The notes under the pieces were generated by a model that saw nothing but the letters and a program-made list of their open reading frames with translations, searched no databases and was not told where the DNA came from. This document shows, piece after piece, positions 33,319 to 41,157 of a stretch of DNA of 45,000 bases. The DNA is from Methanobrevibacter olleyae. GTDB taxonomy: Archaea; Methanobacteriota; Methanobacteria; Methanobacteriales; Methanobacteriaceae. Where the stretch lies: NCBI RefSeq assembly GCF_900114585.1, contig NZ_FOTL01000013.1, positions 1-45,000 on the forward strand. Reading direction: 5' to 3'. The position numbers and the translations under genes were made by a program. Positions within the stretch are counted from its first letter, which is position 1, and every line of letters begins with the position of its first letter.

Positions 33319-34191
33319 ATGACAGATGAAGAATTAGCTATAAATGAGATAGAAAAAAAGCTTGAAAGTACTGGATATATCTCTAATAATGAAATTAGTA
33401 CTGCAGTCTTTTTGTCTTTATCTTTAAATAAACCGGTCTTAATTGAAGGACCTCCTGGTGTAGGTAAAACAGAACTTGCAAAGGCTGTAGCTCAATCTTT
33501 AGGTAGGGACTTCTTTAGGATTCAATGTTATGAAGGAATTACATTCGAGCAAATTGTTGGAGAATGGAATTATCAAAAACAATTATTACATCTAGAAGCT
33601 TTTAAAGGAAGTAAAAAAGGTGAAGATTCAATATTTGAAAATGATTTCTTTATAAGAAGACCACTTTTAACTTCTTTTATGAATAACAACCCGTCCCTTC
33701 TTCTTATTGATGAAATTGATAAGGCTGATGAAGAAGTTGAAAGTTTCTTACTTCAAGCTTTAGGTGAAAAACAAATTACTGTAAATGATTTAGGTACTTT
33801 TGATTTGCAAAATGATTTAGTAGTAATGTTAACTTCAAATGCTCAAAGAAATTTACTTGAAGAAACAAAGGACAGATGTTTGTTTTTATATATTTCTTAT
33901 CCTTCAGTTGAGCGTGAAATTGCTATTGTTAAAGCGAGATTGCCAGATGCAGAAAATGGTTTAGTTAAAAAAGTTGTTAATATTGTTCAAAGAATTAGAT
34001 CATTTAACTTAAATAAAAAACCATCTGTAAGAGCTTCAATTGATTGGGTTCACTCTGTAATGCATTTAGATAAAGATTATAAAAATGTAGATGGTGCACT
34101 TCAAGAAAGTATTGGAGTAGCTATTAAAACAGAACCAGACAAAGCAAAAGTTATGAAAGAAATTTTTAATAATGAGTTTGTAAATGACTAG
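33319..34191 (+). CDS. MoxR-family AAA+ ATPase
   Basis: 290-residue AAA+ chaperone-like ATPase. Walker A is [14 protein letters not shown] (about residues 43-56), Walker [12 protein letters not shown] (about 131-141), sensor 1 MLTSNAQRN, and an arginine-finger region [12 protein letters not shown] follows. MoxR proteins work with VWA-domain partners to activate or remodel target enzymes, often inserting metal cofactors (CoxD/CoxE, NorQ/NorD). The next gene is exactly such a partner. The ATG follows AAAAAAGGTTTTTAA. The gene's last 40 bp are duplicated in the spacer. Confidence 0.93.
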   Translation: MTDEELAINEIEKKLESTGYISNNEISTAVFLSLSLNKPVLIEGPPGVGKTELAKAVAQSLGRDFFRIQCYEGITFEQIVGEWNYQKQLLHLEAFKGSKKGEDSIFENDFFIRRPLLTSFMNNNPSLLLIDEIDKADEEVESFLLQALGEKQITVNDLGTFDLQNDLVVMLTSNAQRNLLEETKDRCLFLYISYPSVEREIAIVKARLPDAENGLVKKVVNIVQRIRSFNLNKKPSVRASIDWVHSVMHLDKDYKNVDGALQESIGVAIKTEPDKAKVMKEIFNNEFVND

Positions 34192-34247
34192 AATTTAGTT
34201 AAATATTTTAATAATGAGTTTGTAAATGACTAGAATTTAGTTAAATA
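34164..34247 (+). repeat. Duplicated 3' end of the MoxR gene (2 copies of about 42 bp)
   Basis: TTTTTAATAATGAGTTTGTA followed by AATGACTAGAATTTAGTTAAAT occurs at 34164-34203 (including the stop codon) and again at 34206-34247. Confidence 0.95.
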
Positions 34248-34312
34248 ATTCTAATCAGTTTAACTAGTTTAAAAATATCTTGATTATTAATCTATTAGTT
34301 AAAGGTTTTAAC

Positions 34313-35473
34313 ATGAAAGAGAGAATAGTAAGATTATCAAATGATTTAAGAGGTCAAGGAATGCCTGTAAGTATTAGGTCTACTCAATCTGCTATAGATA
34401 CCTATAATATCCTTGGAGATGATGATTTAGACATTTTAAAAAATGCCTTTAGATCCATTTATGTTAAAAGTAAATATGATATTCCTAAATTTGATGAATC
34501 CTTTGATGGCTTTTTTGTTAAAAAACAAGTGAAATCTTTAACTGATGAACTGAATAGAGCTAGCAAACCTAGTAGTATGAAGGGTAAACTTTCTCAACAT
34601 GAATGGAAAATCACTAAGCAAAATGGTTTAGGTGGACAAAAAATTCAAATGGGTGCAGAACAAGCTATGGAATACTTTGCAGGAACACCAGTTCTTGAAG
34701 AGAGAAATAAAGATTTGGCTCGTGATAATGATATTTTAAACAGTGAATTATCTAAACTAAATAAATATGATGAAAGAATATTTGAACTTTGTGTAGAACT
34801 TGGTCGTAAAATTGCAAATAAACAATCAAGAAGAAAAAGATTAGCTCGTTCAAATAAGATTGACATTCGCCGTACTATGAGACAAAATATGAAGTATGGT
34901 GGAGTACCAATAGACTTAGTTCATGTTAAAAAGAAGCCACATAAGAAACAACATTTATTCTTAAATGATGTCAGTGGATCTTGTGAATGGATTAGTAGCT
35001 GGTTTTTCATGTTGATGTTTGCATGTCAAAAATCATTTAAAGACTCACGTATGTTTGAATTTGATAATAAAACAATAGAAACAACTGAGTTTCTTAAAGA
35101 AAAATATATGGTAAATGCTTTTGCTGAGATTAGATTACTACGTATGCGTAATATGATGGTTAGAGGAACATCTAATATGTTTACTGCATTTGAATCATTT
35201 ATGAAACAGGTGGATATAAGTAACAAATCTTATATAATTCTTCTTTCAGACTGTAGAGATTGGGCAGGTCCAAAAGTTAATGGTATACCTGCAAGTGTTG
35301 AACTTATTTCTAAAATGTCAACTATGGCTAAAAAAATAATTATTTTAAATCCAGAAGATAAAAAGAAATGGGATGTAGTAGATAGCTGTGTTTCATTGTA
35401 TAGGGGAGCAGGTGCTCAGGTTTATGAAGTAAGTACACTAAATCAGTTAGCAGAGTTTGTAGCTGATATGTAA
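34313..35473 (+). CDS. CoxE-like VWA-domain protein
   Basis: 386-residue partner of the MoxR ATPase. The C-terminal von Willebrand A domain has an intact MIDAS: DVSGSCEW (about residues 220-227), the threonine in RGTSNMFTAF and the aspartate in LLSDCRDW. The N-terminal half is helical and basic and ends in RRTMRQNMKYGGVPIDLV, typical of CoxE/DUF58-like VWA proteins. The probable role is to couple MoxR ATP hydrolysis to remodelling of an enzyme, unknown here. ATG 34313 follows AAAGGTTTTAAC; an upstream in-frame TTG at 34280 has no site. Confidence 0.9.
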   Translation: MKERIVRLSNDLRGQGMPVSIRSTQSAIDTYNILGDDDLDILKNAFRSIYVKSKYDIPKFDESFDGFFVKKQVKSLTDELNRASKPSSMKGKLSQHEWKITKQNGLGGQKIQMGAEQAMEYFAGTPVLEERNKDLARDNDILNSELSKLNKYDERIFELCVELGRKIANKQSRRKRLARSNKIDIRRTMRQNMKYGGVPIDLVHVKKKPHKKQHLFLNDVSGSCEWISSWFFMLMFACQKSFKDSRMFEFDNKTIETTEFLKEKYMVNAFAEIRLLRMRNMMVRGTSNMFTAFESFMKQVDISNKSYIILLSDCRDWAGPKVNGIPASVELISKMSTMAKKIIILNPEDKKKWDVVDSCVSLYRGAGAQVYEVSTLNQLAEFVADM

Positions 35474-35521
35474 TTAAGAATTATTTTGAATAGTTTAAAA
35501 ACCATTTAAAATATTTCAGAT

Positions 35522-35618
35522 TTAAAAAATATATACAAAAATATTATTAATCTTATAAAGGATGACTTTAAAAAATACCTATAAAAATATTATTAATCTT
35601 ATAAAGGATGACTTTATT
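35522..35618 (+). repeat. 48-bp duplication of the ncsA leader
   Basis: ACAAAAATATTATTAATCTT followed by ATAAAGGATGACTTTA is present twice (about 35534-35570 and 35582-35616). Each copy has AAAGGATGACTTT; only the second leads to the real start. The first creates a false in-frame ATG at 35562. Confidence 0.93.
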
Positions 35619-36539
35619 ATGGAATCTTGTACTAAATGTGGAAATCCAAATGTTATTATTAAAAGAAAGGCCTCTGGACAAGCTTTATGTAAAGATTGTT
35701 TTATAAAAAGCATTGAAAAAAAGGTTATTCAAACCATAAAGAAAGAAAACTTTATTGAAAAAGGAGATAAGGTTTTAGTTGCTTTATCTGGAGGAAAAGA
35801 TAGTGTAGTAACTCTTGAAATTCTTAATTCTTATGCTGAAAGACATATTATAGAATTATGTGCAGTAACTATTGATGAAGGAATTGCAGGTTATAGAGAA
35901 GAAGGGGTTGAAATAGCTAAAGCCCATGCTAAAAGATTAGGAATTCCACATAAAGTTGTATCATTTAAAGAAAGTTTTGGAATTGACTTAGATGAGATTA
36001 TGGCTCGTGATGACCATAGAGGATCTTGTACCTACTGCGGTGTATTTAGACGTTGGATAATTAATAGAGCTGCAAGAGAATTTAAAGCAACAAAAATTGC
36101 TACAGGTCATAATTTAGATGATGAAACTCAAGCTATTTTAATGAATTATTTAGAGGGAAATACTGAAAATTTAGCAAAAATAGGTCCTAAAACTGAATCT
36201 AAAAGTGAATTGTTTACTGTAAAAATTAAACCACTTAGAGAAATTCCAGAAAAAGAAATTGGTCTTTATGCATTAGCCAAAGGTTTGGATATTCATTTAG
36301 CAGCTTGCCCTTATGCTCAAGAATCTTTTAGAATGGAAGTTTCTAATATTTTAAAAGATTTAACTAAAGAACATCCGACAATAATGTATTCTACACTTAG
36401 AGGATTTGATAAAATAAGGCCAGCTATTCGTCAAGAATTAGCTCATGATTATGAATTTGATAGATGCAAACGTTGTGGAGAACCATCATCTAATAAGCTA
36501 TGTAGAGCTTGTACATTCTTAGAAGAATTGGGAAAATGA
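35619..36539 (+). CDS. ncsA: tRNA 2-thiolation protein NcsA (CTU1/TtuA family)
   Basis: 306-residue PP-loop enzyme that adenylates and thiolates U34 of tRNAs for Lys, Glu and Gln. Zinc-finger cysteines are at both ends (Cys4, Cys7, Cys24, Cys27 and CKRCGEP...CRAC). The PP-loop is ALSGGKDS (about residues 55-62), and [10 protein letters not shown] plus HLAACPYAQ hold the catalytic or cluster cysteines. ATHNLDDE-like [12 protein letters not shown] is conserved. The start is ATG 35619 with AAAGGATG upstream; the upstream ATG 35562 comes from a duplicated leader. A GG-ended ubiquitin-like carrier gene follows, its probable sulfur donor. Confidence 0.94.
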   Translation: MESCTKCGNPNVIIKRKASGQALCKDCFIKSIEKKVIQTIKKENFIEKGDKVLVALSGGKDSVVTLEILNSYAERHIIELCAVTIDEGIAGYREEGVEIAKAHAKRLGIPHKVVSFKESFGIDLDEIMARDDHRGSCTYCGVFRRWIINRAAREFKATKIATGHNLDDETQAILMNYLEGNTENLAKIGPKTESKSELFTVKIKPLREIPEKEIGLYALAKGLDIHLAACPYAQESFRMEVSNILKDLTKEHPTIMYSTLRGFDKIRPAIRQELAHDYEFDRCKRCGEPSSNKLCRACTFLEELGK

Positions 36540-36582
36540 TATTTTGTGGAGATTGTACATTTTTAGAAGAATTGGGAAAATA
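36503..36582 (+). repeat. Duplicated 3' end of ncsA (2 copies)
   Basis: AGCTTGTACATTCTTAGAAG followed by AATTGGGAAAATGA is repeated, as GATTGTACATTTTTAGAAGAATTGGGAAAATAA, 44 bp downstream of the true end. Confidence 0.93.
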
Positions 36583-36610
36583 ATTTTAAAAACTTATAAA
36601 AGTGATTCAT

Positions 36611-36811
36611 ATGAATTTTAAATTTACTATTAAAGACAAAACAGAAGAAAGGTCAACTGATAAAAAAATAACCATTAAAGACCTTTTAGATGATTTAGAT
36701 TTATCTTCAGAAACTATGGTATCTAAAAAGAATGGAAATATTGTAGTTGAAGATGCTTTAATTGAAGATGAAGATGAAATAGAATTTATTCAAATTATCT
36801 ATGGAGGATAA
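36611..36811 (+). CDS. Ubiquitin-like sulfur carrier (MoaD/ThiS/SAMP family)
   Basis: 66-residue beta-grasp protein ending in the diagnostic diglycine (IIYGG). Core features are the opening strand MNFKFTIKD, the helix ITIKDLLDDLDLS and the acidic LIEDEDEIEFIQIIYGG tail. In archaea such proteins (SAMP2-type, Urm1-like) are activated as thiocarboxylates by an E1-like enzyme and supply sulfur to NcsA for tRNA thiolation. Its position 72 bp after ncsA supports that partnership. ATG 36611 is preceded by AAGTGATTC; a GTG at 36602 would add three residues. Confidence 0.88.
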   Translation: MNFKFTIKDKTEERSTDKKITIKDLLDDLDLSSETMVSKKNGNIVVEDALIEDEDEIEFIQIIYGG

Positions 36812-36819
36812 TGGGATTT

Positions 36820-36905
36820 TTTAAAATATTTAAATTAGTTTTTGGATATTTTGATTATTATCATAAATATTTAAATTAGTTTTTGGATATTTTGATTATT
36901 GTTAT
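36820..36905 (+). repeat. 43-bp duplication after the sulfur carrier gene
   Basis: AATATTTAAATTAGTTTTTGGATATTTTGATTATT occurs twice (about 36825-36860 and 36867-36900). Confidence 0.88.
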
Positions 36906-36944
36906 GATTTAAAAATTTTATTCTAATTTATTGGTAGTGATACT

Positions 36945-37805
36945 ATTAAAGTTTATTACGAATGTGGGGCCTGTTTTTTAAGACAAGCTAAAGAGGCCAT
37001 TGAACTTGCAACAGATGATGAAGAGTTAAAATTTAAATTAATTAAAGATATTTTATCCTTTGTTGGAGAAAATTTCTCTAAAGAATTGTCTTCAAATGCT
37101 ACTGGAACTAGGATTCATCAGTACATTAAAAAGGAAACTGGATGCTTTGATCCTTATATTAATGAAAAAAAGCAAGGAAATGAAATTGCACTTTCTTTAA
37201 TGCCGAAGGTAAGAGAAATTTTAAAAGAAGATGATAGCTTGGAAACTTATGTTAAAATAGCTATTGTAGGTAATATTCTTGATTTTGGCGCCTTTGATTT
37301 AGGTACTGATATTGAATCATTAATATTTGAAGGATTAGAAAAAGAATTAATAATAAACAAGATTGATGAATTTGAAGAGGCTTTAAAAAAATATGATAAA
37401 GTTCTTTATTTGGTAGATAATACTGGAGAGATTGTTTTCGATAAGCTTTTACTTGAAAAAATCAAAGATTACGGTGTTGATATTACAGTAGCAGTTAAAG
37501 AGAATCCTATTTTAAATGATGCTTGTATGGAAGAAGCATTAGAAGCAGGTCTTGATGAAGTAGCTAATTTAATAACTACTGGATCTGATTCTGTTGGTGT
37601 TGTAGAATCTATGATTTCCGATGATTTTAAAGAATATTTGAAAAATTCTCCTTTTATTATTTCTAAAGGAATGGGAAATTATGAAGGATTAACCGAGATG
37701 AACTTAGAAGGGCAAGATGTTTTTGTATTGTTCTGTACTAAATGTAATGCTATTTCAAAAGATTTAGGTGTTAAAGAAGGTTCTCATATTTTAACTACAT
37801 TATAA
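36945..37805 (+). CDS. DUF89/ARMT1-like metal-dependent phosphatase with an ATT start
   Basis: Archaeal DUF89 protein, related to damage-control phosphatases that hydrolyse harmful phosphometabolites. The usual N-terminus KVYYECGACFLRQAKEA is present, but the codon that should be the initiator is ATT (36945-36947); the first recognisable ATG/GTG/TTG lies 47 codons later at TTG 37086, inside the conserved domain, and an in-frame stop lies at 36924. GGTAGTGAT upstream resembles a ribosome binding site. Metal and phosphate landmarks: VGNILDFGAFD, LYLVDNTGEIVFDKLL (the DN-GE signature) and ISKGMGNYEGL. Whether ATT is used or the gene lost its start is undecided. Length from ATT is 286 residues, normal. 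Confidence 0.82.
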   Translation: MKVYYECGACFLRQAKEAIELATDDEELKFKLIKDILSFVGENFSKELSSNATGTRIHQYIKKETGCFDPYINEKKQGNEIALSLMPKVREILKEDDSLETYVKIAIVGNILDFGAFDLGTDIESLIFEGLEKELIINKIDEFEEALKKYDKVLYLVDNTGEIVFDKLLLEKIKDYGVDITVAVKENPILNDACMEEALEAGLDEVANLITTGSDSVGVVESMISDDFKEYLKNSPFIISKGMGNYEGLTEMNLEGQDVFVLFCTKCNAISKDLGVKEGSHILTTL

Positions 37806-37815
37806 ACTTTCAAAT

Positions 37816-37998
37816 AAATAAATTATAGTTTTAAATATGCAGGTTATTTAATTATTATTTAATAATAAATTATAGTTTTAAATATGCAGGTTATTTAATT
37901 ATTATTTAATAATAAATTATAGTTTTAAATATGCAGGTTATTTAATTATTATTTAATAATAAATTATAGTTTTAAATATGCTGATTATTTAATTATTT
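37816..37998 (+). repeat. 47-bp tandem array (4 copies)
   Basis: AATAAATTATAGTTTTAAAT followed by ATGCAGGTTATTTAATTATTATTT repeats with the TATAG element at 37824, 37871, 37918 and 37965. It fills the gap between the DUF89 and DUF1932 genes. Confidence 0.95.
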
Positions 37999-38025
37999 AA
38001 TCATTTTATACATAATGGTGATGGT

Positions 38026-38835
38026 ATGAAATTTGGATTTATAGGTTTTGGTGAAGTATCCTACACTTTATCAAAAATATTATTATCTAAAGGTTTTGAA
38101 GTTTTAACTTCAACTGAAGGTAGGTCTAGTAAAACAAAAGAGTTAGCTAATGCACTTGATATAACTGTTCTAGATAATTTTGAAGAGGTAGCTAATAATT
38201 CAGATATTTTAATTTCAGCTAACACTCCTCAAAGTGCTTTAGCTATTGCTTTAAAATATGGTTCATTAACAAATGGAATATTTTTAGATTTTAATAATAT
38301 ATCCCCAAACACTGCAAAACAAATTGGAAATTATCTTGGTGATGAGCATTTTATTGATTCAGCTATTATGGGAAAAGTAAAATCAGAGGAATTAAACATA
38401 TTTTTTTCAGGTAAACGTGCTCAAGAACTTGCAGATGTTATTGAAAGGGTTAGAACTAAACCTCCACATAATGATAATGTAAAAATAAATATTAAAGTTG
38501 TTAGTGAGGAAATAGGGGATGTTTCTAAATTAAAAACTCTTAGAAGCTCTTATACAAAAGGAGTTTCAGCACTTCTTATAGAAACATTTGAAACAGCTCA
38601 AAAATTAGGATTAAGTGAAGATTTATGGCAAATATTATCCTTAACTGAAAATAGAGATTTTGAAACCTCTGCTAAGTCACGTATATCTAGCTCATATAAT
38701 TCATCTAAACGTAAATATGAAGAGCTAATAGAAGTTTTAGAATTTTTAGATGACGTTGATGAGAGAAGAAAAACTAAGATTATGGCTTTAGCTACTAAAG
38801 AAAAATTTGAAAAATTAAAAAATAGAGAAAAATAA
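38026..38835 (+). CDS. NAD(P)-binding dehydrogenase-like protein with DUF1932 C-terminus
   Basis: 269 residues in two domains. The N-terminal Rossmann fold begins MKFGFIGFGEVSYTLSKILLSKGFEV with GXGXXS/A-type nucleotide binding, and continues LISANTPQSALAIAL and FLDFNNISPNTAKQIG as in 6-phosphogluconate/3-hydroxyisobutyrate dehydrogenases. The C-terminal helical domain (KLKTLRSSYTKGVSALLIETFETAQKLG) is the DUF1932 type. The substrate is unknown. GGTGATGGT precedes the ATG. It stands alone; the convergent nucleotidyltransferase gene ends 108 bp downstream. Confidence 0.85.
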   Translation: MKFGFIGFGEVSYTLSKILLSKGFEVLTSTEGRSSKTKELANALDITVLDNFEEVANNSDILISANTPQSALAIALKYGSLTNGIFLDFNNISPNTAKQIGNYLGDEHFIDSAIMGKVKSEELNIFFSGKRAQELADVIERVRTKPPHNDNVKINIKVVSEEIGDVSKLKTLRSSYTKGVSALLIETFETAQKLGLSEDLWQILSLTENRDFETSAKSRISSSYNSSKRKYEELIEVLEFLDDVDERRKTKIMALATKEKFEKLKNREK

Positions 38836-38841
38836 GAAATA

Positions 38842-38988
38842 ATTTAATAATTATGGATAGTTATTTTTACTCTATAATCATTTCTTTTTTTTTTAATAAT
38901 TATGGATAGTTATTTTTACTCTATAATCATTTCTTTTTTTTTTTAATAATTATGGATAGTTATTTTTACTCTATAATCATTTCTTTTA
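38842..38988 (-). repeat. 50-bp tandem array (3 copies) from the nucleotidyltransferase 3' end
   Basis: TTTAATAATTATGGATAGTT followed by ATTTTTACTCTATAATCATTTCTTTT begins near 38843, 38892 and 38942. The third copy is the coding end of the minus-strand gene (its last 13 codons and stop). Confidence 0.95.
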
Positions 38989-40241
38989 TTTTTAATCAAT
39001 TCTCCACTTACTGGAATATATCTAGAATCTAAAATATATCTTAAATATGTAACTTCTTTGGATGGTAGTTTTAAATTAGTTTTTATTTTAATCTTTTTTT
39101 CTTTTATCTCACATGAGATTTTATTATCTTTATCAATGAATACATTAGCATCAAGTCCTTCATGAACTTTTTTTGCCTCGAATTTAGTAAGATTAAGGCC
39201 TGCTTCAAGTGTCATTAGAGGATTCAATTTTAAATCGTGTTTTTTTCTGAATTTTTCGTTAGCTTCTTTTGCAGATACTCCTTTATCCACTTCTTCAGCT
39301 ACATACCATGCTCTTTCAATGATTTTATCAACATTCTGTTCACTTGGAATAACTCCTTTTTCTTCGTAATCCCTCATTAACTTTAAAACTTCCTCTTTTC
39401 TAACTTCTTCTTCAATACAAGTTGCTGCAAGACGAGTCATTACTGGACCATAATCTGCTCTTCTAAAGCTTGCCCAAATGGATTCTTCATCCTCTTTATA
39501 GAATCTACCTTCCACAATTTTATTAATTACTTTACCATTTAAATAAGCAATGTTTGCCAGACTGGACCTAGAATAAGTATTCATTTTATGTTTTAAGACT
39601 TTCATATTCCTTTTTCCAGGAATTGTACCATTATCGATTTCTCTTTCTAAAATTTCAATCGTTGTTTTAGGAAGTAATTTTTTTATATCATCACTTATAA
39701 CTAAGTTATTTTTAAGAATATCTTTTCTAATAAATCTTCCAGAGATTTTTCTTGGAGATGTGACTTCTGGAATAAGATGGAAATCAATTTTACGATTAAA
39801 CTTCTTTGATAAAAATTCATTTATGGCATACCATCTAATTACATTACGGTTAGGAAAATCTTGAGGCATTCCAAGAAAACTACCTTCATCAATAAATCTT
39901 TGAGCATAACTTTTAACTTGATTTAAACTAATATCTGCTGCTGTAATGTAGTCTGTAACTCCATCTTCATGCATTTTAGCAAGTCTTATTGGAACGCTAT
40001 AAGATAAAATAAGTCTGTGGTGTAATCCTTCAATAGCAATTACTTTATCTGCACCTAATGCAAGAGCCATTTCCTCTCTTGCTTCAAAAGGTGTGAAAAA
40101 AGGGGCATGATTTGCACTATATCCTTTGTTCATATAGATAACTACCTCGCTACCTTTTTTATCAGCTATTTCCTTAGCTTTTTTAATTAATTCTTCATGT
40201 CCTTTATGAACTGGATCAAAGTCTGCACTGATTGATATCAT
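38943..40241 (-). CDS. Nucleotidyltransferase-superfamily protein (TmcAL/cytidylyltransferase-like)
   Basis: 432 residues. The N-terminus carries the nucleotidylyltransferase motif DFDPVHKGHEELI (His12, His15), and PFFTPFEAREEMALALGADKVIAIEG resembles the corresponding part of TmcAL/YlbM-type proteins. SGRFIRKDIL (about residues 174-183) could be the ISSTXXR-like nucleotide-binding signature. The C-terminal half is basic and helical, possibly RNA-binding. In bacteria TmcAL acetylates C34 of tRNA-Met with acetate and ATP; a tRNA-modifying role here is inference. The ATG follows AGGAAATAAACT. Its 3' end is triplicated. Confidence 0.78.
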   Translation of the reverse strand: MISISADFDPVHKGHEELIKKAKEIADKKGSEVVIYMNKGYSANHAPFFTPFEAREEMALALGADKVIAIEGLHHRLILSYSVPIRLAKMHEDGVTDYITAADISLNQVKSYAQRFIDEGSFLGMPQDFPNRNVIRWYAINEFLSKKFNRKIDFHLIPEVTSPRKISGRFIRKDILKNNLVISDDIKKLLPKTTIEILEREIDNGTIPGKRNMKVLKHKMNTYSRSSLANIAYLNGKVINKIVEGRFYKEDEESIWASFRRADYGPVMTRLAATCIEEEVRKEEVLKLMRDYEEKGVIPSEQNVDKIIERAWYVAEEVDKGVSAKEANEKFRKKHDLKLNPLMTLEAGLNLTKFEAKKVHEGLDANVFIDKDNKISCEIKEKKIKIKTNLKLPSKEVTYLRYILDSRYIPVSGELIKNKRNDYRVKITIHNY

Positions 40242-40405
40242 AGTTTATTTCCTAATAGCTTAATTTAAAAATAATTAATTTTAATAAGTTTCTACTATAA
40301 AAAAAGATTTTTAATTTTTAAGATAATTTATAAAGAAGTAGTTTATGAATGAATAATAGTTTAATTATTATTCATTTATTATTCATATCAAAATTTTATT
40401 GATGA

Positions 40406-40897
40406 TTAATAACCATCATTTAATAGGTTTAATACTCCAGTTACTAATAACCAGATTCCGATTAATGAACCAAGAATAAGTGGATTGTTAATGTAGGTTC
40501 CAATAATTATGTATATTACACCTAAGACTATTCCTAATATTCCCATCCAGAATCCATACTTGTTGTCTCTGTTTCCAACGATGATGATTAAACCAATTAT
40601 AATTAGGAATATTCCTGCTAAATAAATAGTTAAAGCAGTTAAAAATGTAAATATGCTTGGATTAAAGATTAACCCTAAACTTATTATTAACATTATTATT
40701 CCTAAGATGGTATTTAATAATCCTTTTGTTGTATTATATTCTACTTCACTAACTCCATTGGTTAATAAGAAGATTGCAAGTAGTAAAACAGATAATCCGA
40801 GAATATTAGATGCTGCAATTACTCCAAGCATTGGGAATGAAATGATAATAATTCCTAAAATAATTGCAATTATGCTTATTGTAGTTTGTTTATGCAA
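40406..40897 (-). CDS. DUF308/HdeD-like membrane protein
   Basis: 163 residues with six hydrophobic helices in three tandem hairpins, each with a glycine-rich turn (ILGIIIISFP, ILGIIMLIISLGLIFNP, ILGIVLGVIYIIIG), the DUF308 repeat seen in HdeD acid-resistance proteins. The function in archaea is unknown. The start is TTG at plus position 40897, behind a strong GGAGG. Confidence 0.88.
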   Translation of the reverse strand: MHKQTTISIIAIILGIIIISFPMLGVIAASNILGLSVLLLAIFLLTNGVSEVEYNTTKGLLNTILGIIMLIISLGLIFNPSIFTFLTALTIYLAGIFLIIIGLIIIVGNRDNKYGFWMGILGIVLGVIYIIIGTYINNPLILGSLIGIWLLVTGVLNLLNDGY

Positions 40898-41019
40898 GGT
40901 TTTTCCTCCTTATTTTTTTTTTAATTTGGCTAAAATTTATTATATTTATTAATATATTTTATTATACCTATTTTAAATTTTATAATTTTTATTATTTATA
41001 AATATTTGAATATTTTTAA

Positions 41020-41157
41020 TATAATCATTTTTAGAATATTTTTCAATATAATTATTTATGAAATATTTTTAATATAATCATTTTTAGAATATTTCTTAAT
41101 ATATTATTTTTAGAATATTTCTTAATATATTATTTTTAGAATATTTCTTAATATAAT
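41020..41157 (-). repeat. Tandem array (about 26-43 bp units, 5 copies) from the RaSEA 3' end
   Basis: TTTTTAGAATATTTCTTAATATA units repeat five times, with longer alternates TTTATGAAATATTTTTAATATAATCA. The last unit contains the stop codon of the 41148-42236 gene. Confidence 0.9.

Noticed and set aside
37086-37805. DUF89 protein starting at TTG 37086
   Set aside because: This would remove the conserved KVYYECGACFLRQA N-terminus, which is intact upstream in the same frame; the fuller gene with an ATT start is preferred.
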